From assembly GCF_000740895.1 (NCBI RefSeq), contig NC_025260.1, positions 1,902,001 through 1,966,000 of the forward strand: DNA of 64,000 bases, read 5' to 3'. The stretch's first letter is position 1, and every line of letters starts with the position of its first letter. The position numbers were made by a program, and so were the translations under genes. This DNA is from Theileria orientalis strain Shintoku. Its lineage: Eukaryota > Apicomplexa > Aconoidasida > Piroplasmida > Theileriidae. Positions 1-9,054 of the stretch are shown piece after piece. The notes under the pieces were generated by a model. The model was not told the origin of the DNA and did no database searches. It worked only from the letters and a program-made list of their open reading frames with translations.

Positions 1-1
1 G

Positions 2-67
2 CACGTCTGCTACTACAGAATAAACACCGAGGAGTGGCCGAAAGTGTTAACGCTTTCAAAAATATGA
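2..67 (+). CDS. C-terminal tail of a gene cut by the window edge (partial)
   Basis: The first 66 bases form an open frame of 21 codons ending in TGA at 65-67. Its composition (HVCYYRINTEEWPKVLTL...) is more like coding sequence than the AT-rich DNA that follows. It is probably the last exon of a gene starting left of the window. I cannot identify it. Positions 68-355 hold nothing I recognise. Confidence 0.4.
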   Translation, partial: HVCYYRINTEEWPKVLTLSKI

Positions 68-355
68 TTTAAAAGCAGCGTTGCGATTATTCGTTATGTA
101 TTCAGTATATGATGACGAGATTGGTGTTCTTGCACACCATAACAAAGTCACACGGTAGACATGTATAATGAACCTTTGTAACGAAAATCATTGTATAAAA
201 ATAAAAAAGTATATAAATGTGTGATAATAGTCAGTGGAATCCAGATACGGGAGCTTTGGATTCTGCGATGTGTAAAGGATGTAAGCAGAATGTGTAAAAA
301 CGTAAACGTTATGGCGGTTGGCGCTGTCTTCTGTCTGTAATACTAAAGAGCGCCA

Positions 356-1673
356 ATGTTATGTTTACAACTGTATATTATAATTCTGATACAAACGAGA
401 GTCAGTAGTTGCTACAATAAAACACACGGGGCCAGGTACAAGTTCATATCGCCAAAAGCCACGAGATTCAAGTGGAAAATACACTCGCAAGACCCGAAAA
501 CGCTCGCAAGCTATAGGAAGTATAACGTTATCAGCAGTCTGGAGGAGTGGGAGAATGACATGGACAGCATGACAGGAGTGTGGTACGCATTCTACCCACC
601 GGCGATGAGCAAAGCAAGGCAATTCGTCCCAAACCAGTACATAAGGGAGTTGCCGCTCTACCTGGGAAACACGGGAATCGTCGCGACAGCTGACGACATA
701 GACAGCGCAAAGGGAGCGTACCTGCTTGACTCGAAGGACTCTCATCACCTGGCGGACGACGACAATGCAGTTCATTCGAGAAGGTAAAAGAGGCAGTGCA
801 CACAAATTGCGTAGGTGCGTGATGGTCTTGAAGAGCCCAGAGTACCACAATAACCTCAGAGTGGTGATGGCAGGAAGAGTTTTCTACTCGGACCAGGCCG
901 AGCCCCTGGACTTTGAGCAATTTGACATCCGCCCAGCCCTTTTCATAGGCCAGACGTTCATAGAATCATTCGTAAGCTGCACGAATACTTGGTTTATACA
1001 GTTAATTATCACGTTTAGTTACACACCTGCATGGCTATCACAAGTAGTTACACATCGGTACGGCTACTTAGGTGGGTAGCTAGGGGATAACACGAATCTT
1101 TAGGACAGCGAAGTTATGAAGGAGGCAATGAACAGACTGGTTAGAAAAATGAGAAGGGTAAGACATTAAATATGCGTTTCACATCCCGTTCATTAGTACA
1201 CAAATGAAGGGGTCCAGTACCCAGCTAAGACGTGGAGGCTGTACTCGCTGGAAGGAAAGGGCTCGGAATTCAGGTGGATGCACGGCAACGAAAAGTGGAA
1301 GCTGCTAGGCCCGTTCACCTGCTACAAAAAACTAAAAGTGGAGTGCCGAGAGAACTACGAAGAAGAAATAGGCACAGTGGACTACTTCGACGACGAGTAC
1401 GAAGAGGAGTACCCAGTGGATGAGCTGTACTACAACGTAGTGGACCCACTGACTCTGGTTCGCAAGGGCCACCTCGCAAGGAGCAAGCTGGAGGAGGAAG
1501 TGGCCAAATTGGTGAGTGAAGTGTTCACAAATCGCAGCGGCATGTACGGAATCCGCATAGAAAACGGGGAGTATCTAAAAGCACTGGAAAAGGAGGTATG
1601 TTTTATTTGTTGGACTGTTGTTTACGCACTATTAATTTTTCTATAAATTCAGGATACATCGATGTTTAGTTGA
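356..1673 (+). CDS. Putative secreted or organelle-targeted protein, function unknown
   Basis: Five exons can be joined in frame: 356-783, 815-971, 1104-1157, 1197-1595 and 1653-1673, giving about 352 residues. All four introns are GT...AG (31-132 nt) and the frame stays open across each junction. The first 18 or so residues (MLCLQLYIIILIQTRVSSC) look like a signal peptide, and a basic stretch follows that could be a transit segment, so secretion or apicoplast import is possible. The body is rich in Trp, Tyr and acidic residues, with an acidic run (DYFDDEYEEEYP) in exon 4. I recognise no domain and propose no function. It is followed after about 175 bp by the convergent HTATSF1-like gene. Confidence 0.65.
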
Positions 1674-1849
1674 TTGCTCTGGGAGACAAGGGGCCAGATT
1701 ACTACAGAGACTCTTTTGAATGACACAAGTTAAGTTAACGAGTGTTGCATGGACACCAGTTTCAGGATACATCAGTACAGTGTACTTAAATGAGACTACG
1801 CATACCCTAATTTCATAAAAAATTATGTGCTTTAAGGTGGTGTGCAAAG

Positions 1850-3738
1850 CTACTCAGTTCTTATTTCAAACTCCTCGTCACTGCTCTGCTCCTCGATCCA
1901 ATCCTACAAATAAGGATAAGTAGCCAAAACAATTGAAAATTCACAAGAGTAAATTCGAGTAAAACGTACGCGTTTGAAATCGTCGTCCTTCTTTAGATCA
2001 GGTTCAGGCTCTGGCTTCTTAGCAGTCTACAGCGTTGATGGTGAGTGCGGCTGAGAAGGGCAAACTTACCCTGCTGGGAAAGGCTTGCGCCTGTAGGTCG
2101 GTCTTTCCGTCAAAAAAGTAGACCTCCAGACTCCTGCCGTCAAACAGGCGGTTGTTGAATTTCTAAAAGGGTTATTCAGGGGTGTACTAACCGATATGAA
2201 GACTTCGGCGTCCAGGGAGTTTTTGAACTTGATGCAGACGACGCCCTGAGGGTGCCTTGCGATCGGCGTGACCTTCTCGACCTCGACGTACTTCTTGATT
2301 TCCTGCAGGCTTCAGTCAAGTGGATCACTAACGTTAACGATCTCGTCCTTGAGCTCAGTATAGAACTTGTCACCAGCTTCGTATCTCTAAAGGCAAAGGG
2401 TTAGGCAGCTAGGACAATACCATGGCGTCCTCCATCGAGAACATGGGCTTCGATATCACGATTCTGCGCCCAGTGCCATCATCCAGGTTGTCAGACCAGC
2501 TCTTGAGTCTAAGAGAAGATTAGGTTTGTGCAAATTAACTGGAAAACAACGTGTACAACGTTAAACATCAGCATAAATGTGTGACCAATAGATGCGTAAC
2601 TAAGTAAGTGTGTATGCACGAGTGGTACCTTTCCTCCTCATACTTGGCAGCCAAGTATTTTTTACGGAGTTCTGATTTAACGGATGCTGGGACTGGCTTG
2701 TTTTGCTGATTGGATCTTGGTTCAAACTTAGCCTAAGCAAATATACATTGAGGCAATAATTAATAAGTACAGTCACTAGTTGCAATACGTTTGTAAATAA
2801 CTCTACTATATGGGCACCGTATTTGATAAGTGTGCGAACTAATGGGTAATTAAATGAGTATGTTGTCTATTTCAACACTTACCGGTTCAACGTGAATTAC
2901 ACAGTTTTCTCGGAAGTGGTAGTTGTCCAAGTATCTTAGTGCAAATTCCACCGATTCCTTATTTACGAACGTTACAGTGCCATCCGACTTTAGGTCGCCG
3001 TTCTCGTCGGTGTACAATTTAATCTTAGGAAGAGCTAAGGGCGGGTTTTGTAAGAATCTACGAACTAACTTGTAAGTGGGTCAATCTTTATGAGCCCCGC
3101 CTTCTTAAACACTTCGGCCACTTCGGCCAAACTGGTGTCCTTCGGCAACCCAGAAACGTATACTGTGCAGTTTTTCTAAAAGCCACTTGAGATCTAGGAA
3201 ACTAACCGACGAGTCTACCCATTGACCTGACTCTATTCTCTGCTTCTTCCTCTTTAAGTACTGCTTCTTCTTCTCCCTCTTGCGCTTCTTCGCTTCGTCC
3301 TCTTCTGTGACTGCAGCGTCCTCTAAGGCAGTAGGCTGCTCTGAAGCTGACGCATACTCCGTGGCTTGTGGCACAGCCTCCTCTTCTGAGTCCTTTTCGT
3401 CAGAATCTACACCTCGTTCAGTGCTCGTCAACTTTACCTATCACCAGCTGCCTGAGCTCGTCGCACTCCGATATCGCCTTCCACGAGTCCATTCCGTCGC
3501 ACCAGACGTGATTGTATCCATCAATAAAGGCACTATTTAATAATGTATGCAATTTAGGTAAATATTATACGATTTTAGAAGTGATTTGAGCGCCTCTGCA
3601 TCACACGGTCCCCTGATGTCGTTCTCTCCGCACTGCACATACCACTACATTTGAATTATTTTCGTTAAATATCAAACTAAATACCTTTACAGGGTTATCT
3701 TTTCCCAAGTTACCATCCGATTTATCTTTGTCACTCAT
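1850..3738 (-). CDS. HTATSF1: HTATSF1/CUS2-type splicing factor (two RRMs, N-terminal GYF-like segment)
   Basis: A minus-strand, multi-exon gene from ATG 3736-3738 to TAG 1850-1852. The family (Tat-SF1, yeast Cus2) binds U2 snRNP and SF3b1 and helps fold U2 snRNA. RRM1 is clear: NCTVYVSGLPKDTSLAEVAE, then PKIKLYTDENGDLKSDG (RNP1 region) and ALRYLDNYHFRENCVIHVE. A KKYLAAKYEEERRLKSWSDN linker follows, then a second RRM (VVCIKFKNSLDAEVFI, RLFDGRSLEVYFFDG) like the family's UHM. A Lys/Glu-rich linker near 3190-3300 precedes RRM1. The N-terminus (WYVQCGENDIRGP...VWCDGMDSWK) resembles a GYF_2 domain. The protein ends in an acidic EEQSSDEEFE tail. The start lies 11 bp from the stop codon of SRP9. 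Confidence 0.85.
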
Positions 3739-3749
3739 CGTTTTGGTCG

Positions 3750-4171
3750 TTACACTCTGCGACGTCCAAGACGTTTGGGTTTTTGTTTAGTTTTTGTAGC
3801 TATAAAATCGATATTTTTGTGTAAACGTTTTACATACCTGCAATCTTTAGCGGAAGGTCCTCGGCTGACGATAAATCCTTTGAAACTGACCAATTTAGAA
3901 ACAACGCATTAAATTGACTTATTAGACGACTGCTCGACTCTGTATTTAGTCGAAATTTACAACACTAAAAACACATGGGTTTAGATAAAAATACCTGTCT
4001 GTTATCTGTGACTTTTAATATAATCTTCCCCTTTCCCTTGAGTAATTTAAAAACGTATTTAGTCTGAGCGGTTGTAAATCAGAATAGCAAAAAACAAACC
4101 TTCAATGGAGTTCTGAAGTATAAAAGTCTAGCTTCGTGAAGAAATTCATTCCAGCTGTCGAAATACGTCAT
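3750..4171 (-). CDS. SRP9: Signal recognition particle 9 kDa protein
   Basis: Four exons give a 105-residue protein. It begins MTYFDSWNEFLHEARLLYF, the SRP9 signature (aromatic-x-x-W-x-x-F, then Ala/Arg-Leu-Tyr), and continues KTKYVFKLLKGKGKIILKVT and RLISQFNALFLNWSVSKD, matching the small alpha-beta fold that binds the SRP Alu domain with SRP14 and slows elongation. The C-terminus is strongly basic (KTKQKPKRLGRRRV). Length fits the family (about 86 in human plus a basic tail). It is transcribed in the same direction as the HTATSF1-like gene just downstream, and divergently from NMD3 across 292 bp. Confidence 0.88.
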
Positions 4172-4463
4172 TTGTATTATGTGTAAGATCAAATAAACAA
4201 CTTATAAGTTGAATATCGTCATAATAAGTCTAAATCACAGGAAGATCTTGGAAGTAAACTAGATTTAGAATGAAATGGTTAAAATTGTTGAAATTGTACA
4301 AAATTATTAATGATTAAACATATAGGAAGAATAATAAAACCATGTTGGATGGGGATTGCATCGGCCAATTTATTATTAATCGTTTATTCTTCTAGTACCA
4401 TAAATTCATAATTAGTTAGTTATGGTTGGTCACCTTAGTTTGATTCAGATTAAATAAAAATAC

Positions 4464-6205
4464 GTGATGGCGGATTGGTTCCAATCCTCCACCGCTAGGA
4501 TGGATTCTGACTATCCTCCTATGCAATGCTTCCTTTGCGGTGAATTTGTTGCAGTACCAACTTCTTCCAGAATGTGTGCCACCTGCCTAACAAAGAGCGT
4601 CGATTTGAGCGAAAACGTATCCACTCACTGTACAATACTGCAATGCTCAACCTGTGCAAGATTTTATCACGATCGATGGTAAAAATACATATTTAATGAT
4701 GGGTGTATTGTGTAAACTATTATACATGTATAATAGATTTTTTCACGTGACTTTTATAGGCTGAATTGCGAGTTGGAAAGCAAAGAGCTATTGTCTATAT
4801 GTTTGAAGAAGATTAAGGGAATAGAACTCCTGAAGATAGTGGAAGCCAACTTCAAATGGACCGAACCACACAGCAAAAAGTTGAAAATTAAACTTTTGGC
4901 GCAAAAGGAAGTAGATAACAACTGCGTAGTCGAGCAGACGTTGAACATCGACTTCGCAATAGTGTCGACGCAGTGCTCGAACTGCAAGCAGATGTACACA
5001 CCGCACACGTGGAAGGCGATGGTGCAAATAAGGCAAAAGACGAAGGACAAGAAACACATACTGCTGCTAGAGCAGATCATACTAAAGAACAACGCACACG
5101 AGGTAGGCAGTAGGTCATCAAATGGGATTTTTAGAACGTGCTGAACATACTCTCGAGGAGGAACGGATTCGACCTGCACTTCCCGTCGAGAAACGACGCG
5201 CAGAAGTTCGCAGACTTCGTGACGGATAAAATAGTGGCGCAGGTGAAGAACAGCAAGAAGCTGGTGACGCAGGACGTCAACAACAACAAGTACAACTACA
5301 AGTACACGCTGCACGTCTCACTGGTGCCAATATGCGTCGATGACCTCGTGTTCCTGTCGCCGAAGGTGTGCTCGGTCTACGGAGGAGTGTCGCCGTTCCT
5401 GCTCTGCACGAACCTGACCTCGACGATCACACTCCTGGACCCGTTCACGCTGAGGAGGCTGGAAATATCGAGCGACAAGTACTGGAGACACCCCTTCGAA
5501 TCACGTAAGTCCAATGAGAGAAAGTCAAATAACGGCGTTTCAGTGTTCAACAAGTTTAACCTGTATGAGTTCATCGTGTTAAACATCGAGAGAGACTACT
5601 CGAAGAAGCAGGAGTCGCACTACGAGCTCGTGGACGTGGAGATCATGGCCTCAAACTCGTCGAAGGTGATCTACACGAAGTCGCACCTGGGAAAGATCCT
5701 GACAGTGGGAGGATCGTACCTGGGCTACGACATTAGGAGAATCAACATGAACGGACTCTCGGAGGAGGAAACGAACATAAAGAAGAAAATACCATTCGAC
5801 GTAATACTCGTGAGAAAGGCGAAGAAGCAGTCTCTGAAGCACAACTGGGTGCTGAAGAGAATATTCAGGGTACTTAAGTAGACATCACAGAGTTAATTGA
5901 CAAATTTTTAGAAGAAAAGTAACAAGGAGAAGGACGACTTGGAAGATGACATCGACGAAGACGAGCTCTTGGACTTCAAAGACGAAATAATAAGCAGAAA
6001 GGAGCTGCAAAAGGACATAGACTTTTATCGCAATCCAAGGTAAGGAGGACCCGGAGATGGAAAACAGCTAACATTGATGTGTAGGTCACAAATGCCGAAG
6101 GAAGTGGACATAACCCCGGGGTCGGACCTGTCTGACGACATGGCACTGAGTAAGCTGACAGTGCAGCTGAAGGAACTATCGATAAACGATGACCAGTATT
6201 TTTAA
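4464..6205 (+). CDS. NMD3: 60S ribosomal export protein NMD3
   Basis: Five exons (4464-4678, 4760-5102, 5135-5869, 5912-6039, 6085-6205) encode about 513 residues, close to the family's usual 500. NMD3 is the adaptor that links pre-60S subunits to CRM1 for nuclear export. The N-terminal Cys pairs (CFLCG, CATC, CSTC, and later CSNC) are the family's zinc-binding region. The diagnostic ELESKELLSICLKK, WTEPHSKKLKIKL, VQIRQKTKDKKH and LEQIILK blocks are present. The later blocks YNYKYTLHVSLVPICVDDLV and LLDPFTLRRLEISSDKYWR also fit. The C-terminus is acidic (KDDLEDDIDEDELLDF) and ends in a Leu-rich segment (LSKLTVQLKELSI) that fits a nuclear export signal. The start could also be the second Met. 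Confidence 0.93.
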
Positions 6206-6357
6206 GCAACCTAATCTGAGTGGAAATTTTATATACACACATGGCTTTATGGCTGGCTGCCTTCCATTGTGGGTGTAGACGATCAAAATATATTATTGTA
6301 TTATTAAAAAATATTATATGAAAAACAAATAGTTTTTATAAAAAAGGAAAACCGAAG

Positions 6358-7474
6358 ATGACAGGAGAAAACGAAGAGTTGAATCACCCAGATGAGTTGG
6401 AGAATGAGGTGATTGATGAGGACAGGAAGGACGAGGAAGAAGTGGATACAGACCCATATAAAATAAAAAACGTAGAGTACCTGAAGACCTCAAAGAAATA
6501 TAAAGATAAAAGGAAGGTGCTGGTGTTCGCAAACAGAAGAATATCGCACCTGGGAATGAGCTTGATGAAGGATCTGAAAGCTCTGCTACCACATCATAAA
6601 TCGGAAGTAAGATGGAGATAAATTAACGAAAAACGCAGGCAAAATGGGAAAATAAAATGAACTACGAAGAAATAAACGAAGTTTGCGAAATGAACAGGTA
6701 AAGAGAAATGAGTAGTTAAACAATAAATAGATGCACGAGCGCAATGTATTTGGAGTCGAGAAAGAGTGAAATGATATTGTGGATAGCAATAACACCAGAA
6801 GGACCGACACTTAAGTCGAGAGTGACAAACAGTAGGTTTAAGAGGAAAACAAGAATGCGCAGTACACACACTTAAGGATTCCACGTTTTTGGGAAACTGT
6901 CTGGCCAGGTCGAGGCCTCTGCTGACGTTCGATAGGTCGTTTGGAGAAGTGCCGCACCTGCAGCTGATACAAAGGATGCTGTCACAGGCAATGGGCACGC
7001 CAAGAAATCACCCGAGAAGCATGCCGTTCCACGACCACTGCCTGTCGTTTTTCAACTTCAAAGACCACATAATAGTAAGACACTACCAAATATCGCCGAA
7101 GAACGAGTTTTATGTAAACAACCCGGAGAATCAAACACTAACAGAGATAGGTAATTTGGTGGAGTAAATGGAGTGATTTAGGACCACAATTCGTGCTGGA
7201 GCCGATATTGATACTGGAAGGAAGCTTTAAGGGAATAACGCTGTGGAGAAATTCAAAATATATATCGCCGATGATGGTAAGTAAACACAACGGATGGACG
7301 TAAAATGATGTGTAGGTAAGAAGATATAAACACTCACTGAAGATGGAAAAACGGAGAAAGAAGAAAGGACAAAAGGTAAGAAGAAATTTGAAAGTAAATT
7401 TGTAGGTGATGGTGGACTTGCCGGAGGACGAGTTGTCGATATCGAAAGTGTTCGCAGCCCCCTCACAAGGATAA
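6358..7474 (+). CDS. BRX1: Ribosome biogenesis protein BRX1 (Brix domain)
   Basis: Multi-exon plus-strand gene, ATG 6358 to TAA 7472-7474, separated from NMD3 by 152 bp. BRX1 is a nucleolar factor for 60S assembly. An acidic N-terminus leads to the Brix domain: RKVLVFANRRISHLGMSLMK and DLKALLPHHKSE, then NEVCEMNRC, and after further short introns TFLGNCLARSRPLLTFDRSF, PHLQLIQRMLSQAMG and PFHDHCLSFFNFKDHIIVRH. The segment QFVLEPILILEGSFKGITLW is the family's hallmark near the C-terminal end, followed by a basic run (KMEKRRKKKGQK). At least six introns are needed, each short with GTAA/GTAG donors. Confidence 0.92.
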
Positions 7475-7655
7475 ATTTTTAAAACAACTGTATAGTAAAA
7501 CTGATAAATTGAATGTATATTAGACGATTATGTTTGTAAAGTCATGTATGTTAGAATAGATGGTAGATTCATGATAGAAAATCGCAAAAGTCGACCCTGC
7601 CATTGGTAGTGAAGTAAGTGCAAAATAGGTGGATAAAAAATAGTAGTTTGAACAA

Positions 7656-8777
7656 ATGGCACACACCACCAAGGAGAACAGAGACATATACTACAGGAAG
7701 GCCAAGGAACAGGGCTTCAGAGCACGAAGCGCATATAAATTGCTGCAAATATTCGAGTCGTTCCACATAATATATCCAATACTGGACGAAAGAGCAGCGT
7801 TGTCGATGTTATTGAACTCACTCTGCGCAGACTGCGAACAGGAAAGCGTAAACTCAGGTTTAAGAGGCAGTTCAGACTCGAAACGTGAAGACTACGCTGA
7901 CACATTGGAGGATTCGAACGGGAGCCCCGGCAAGGACGCCAACGAAGAGGTACACCGCGGAGAGGAGTTAAAGTTGACTGACCACGACAAGGTCAGGCGC
8001 AACTGCCATAACCTGGGGAGAGTCAAAAACGTAGTCGACCTGTGCTCGGCCCCGGGAAGTTGGTCCCAGCTGCTGAGGAATCTGGTCTACCACGACTACA
8101 ACACACTCAAGAGCGCCTGCGAAAAGCTGCAAGCACAAGCATCCGACAAGTGTAGCGGCTCGAAGGCGGCCGGTGGAGCCCCGAGCGACGTGAAAACACG
8201 CAGACTGTGCAAAAAACTGCTCGAGTACGTCAACGTTATGCCCGCCATCGTGGCCATCGACCTGCAGCAAATGGCGCCGCTGGAGGGCGTGCACTTCCTG
8301 AGGGGCGACATAACGGACCCGAAGGTGCTGAGCCAGGTCCAGAGCCTGTTCGTGGAAAACGTGGCGAGGAACGTGAGCGACGTGTTTGAGGGCGGCATTC
8401 CTGAGGAGCTTAAGAGGAACGCGCAGCTGATAACGTGCGACGGGGCGCCGGACGTGAGCGGTCTCCACGAGACAGACTCGTTCCTGCAGTCTGCGCTGAT
8501 CAGGTCGGCGCTCTCAGTCTGCTACTCCCTGCTGGACACGGACGGCGCGTTCGTGTGCAAGGCGTTCTTCGGCTCCAGGGACGCGCCCATGTTCAGGGAG
8601 GTGAGCTCCTTCTTCGACTACTGCACAATTTTCAAGCCGCCCTCGTCGCGTCCGAACAGTTTTGAGCACTTCATCGTGGCGCTGGGATTTAAGCCTCTCG
8701 GCCACATGCCAATCGCGTTGTCAGAAAACGGGGCAGCCTCCGCCGTGACCCATGAGCTTACAACTCTCAACGGATGA
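7656..8777 (+). CDS. TRM7: tRNA 2'-O-methyltransferase TRM7/FTSJ1 family
   Basis: Single-exon gene of 373 residues. TRM7/FTSJ1 methylates the ribose at positions 32 and 34 of tRNA anticodon loops. It opens with NRDIYYRKAKEQGFRARSAY-KLLQ, the family start. The SAM-binding motif is VVDLCSAPGSWSQLL at about residue 125. ITCDGAPDVSGLHETD, GAFVCKAFF and the late SFEHFIVAL complete the K-D-K-E arrangement of the RrmJ fold. It is unusual in having about 75 extra, low-complexity, charged residues between the first helix and the SAM motif. A smaller insertion (KSACEKLQAQASDKC...) follows. The stop codon lies inside a 41-bp tandem repeat. Codon use becomes GC-rich toward the 3' end. Confidence 0.88.
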   Translation: MAHTTKENRDIYYRKAKEQGFRARSAYKLLQIFESFHIIYPILDERAALSMLLNSLCADCEQESVNSGLRGSSDSKREDYADTLEDSNGSPGKDANEEVHRGEELKLTDHDKVRRNCHNLGRVKNVVDLCSAPGSWSQLLRNLVYHDYNTLKSACEKLQAQASDKCSGSKAAGGAPSDVKTRRLCKKLLEYVNVMPAIVAIDLQQMAPLEGVHFLRGDITDPKVLSQVQSLFVENVARNVSDVFEGGIPEELKRNAQLITCDGAPDVSGLHETDSFLQSALIRSALSVCYSLLDTDGAFVCKAFFGSRDAPMFREVSSFFDYCTIFKPPSSRPNSFEHFIVALGFKPLGHMPIALSENGAASAVTHELTTLNG

Positions 8778-8885
8778 CTGGTGCTATCACCGTTTAGCGT
8801 ATAGTAACTAACGGATGACTGGCGCTACCACCGTTTAGCGTATAGTAACTAACGGATGACTGGTGCTACTACCGAATAGTGTCTC
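8770..8885. repeat. 41-bp tandem repeat, about 2.7 copies, overlapping the TRM7 stop codon
   Basis: Copies starting ACGGATGACTGG begin at 8770, 8811 and 8852. The first two are nearly identical over 41 bp and the third diverges after about 28 bp. The TGA stop of the upstream gene (8775-8777) is inside the first copy. The rest of the gap to 9054 is AT-rich, with no gene seen. Confidence 0.9.
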
Positions 8886-9054
8886 ATTAATGATTCGTTA
8901 TAACTAATACGTGCATACTAACTAACTGATAACCACTGGTACCGCGCACAAGTGTGTTGTAACTAGTGAGTACATGGGAATACACTATAATACAACTACG
9001 AGTTATCCTAAATCAGAGTGGTTAAACACAGATCACATCCGAATCAGGAAAAAA

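Noticed and set aside
365..920. Two minus-strand open frames (161 and 129 codons) over the first gene
   Set aside because: The plus strand gives a spliced protein with leader and consistent splice sites; the minus frames have Cys/Ser/Leu-rich shadow composition.
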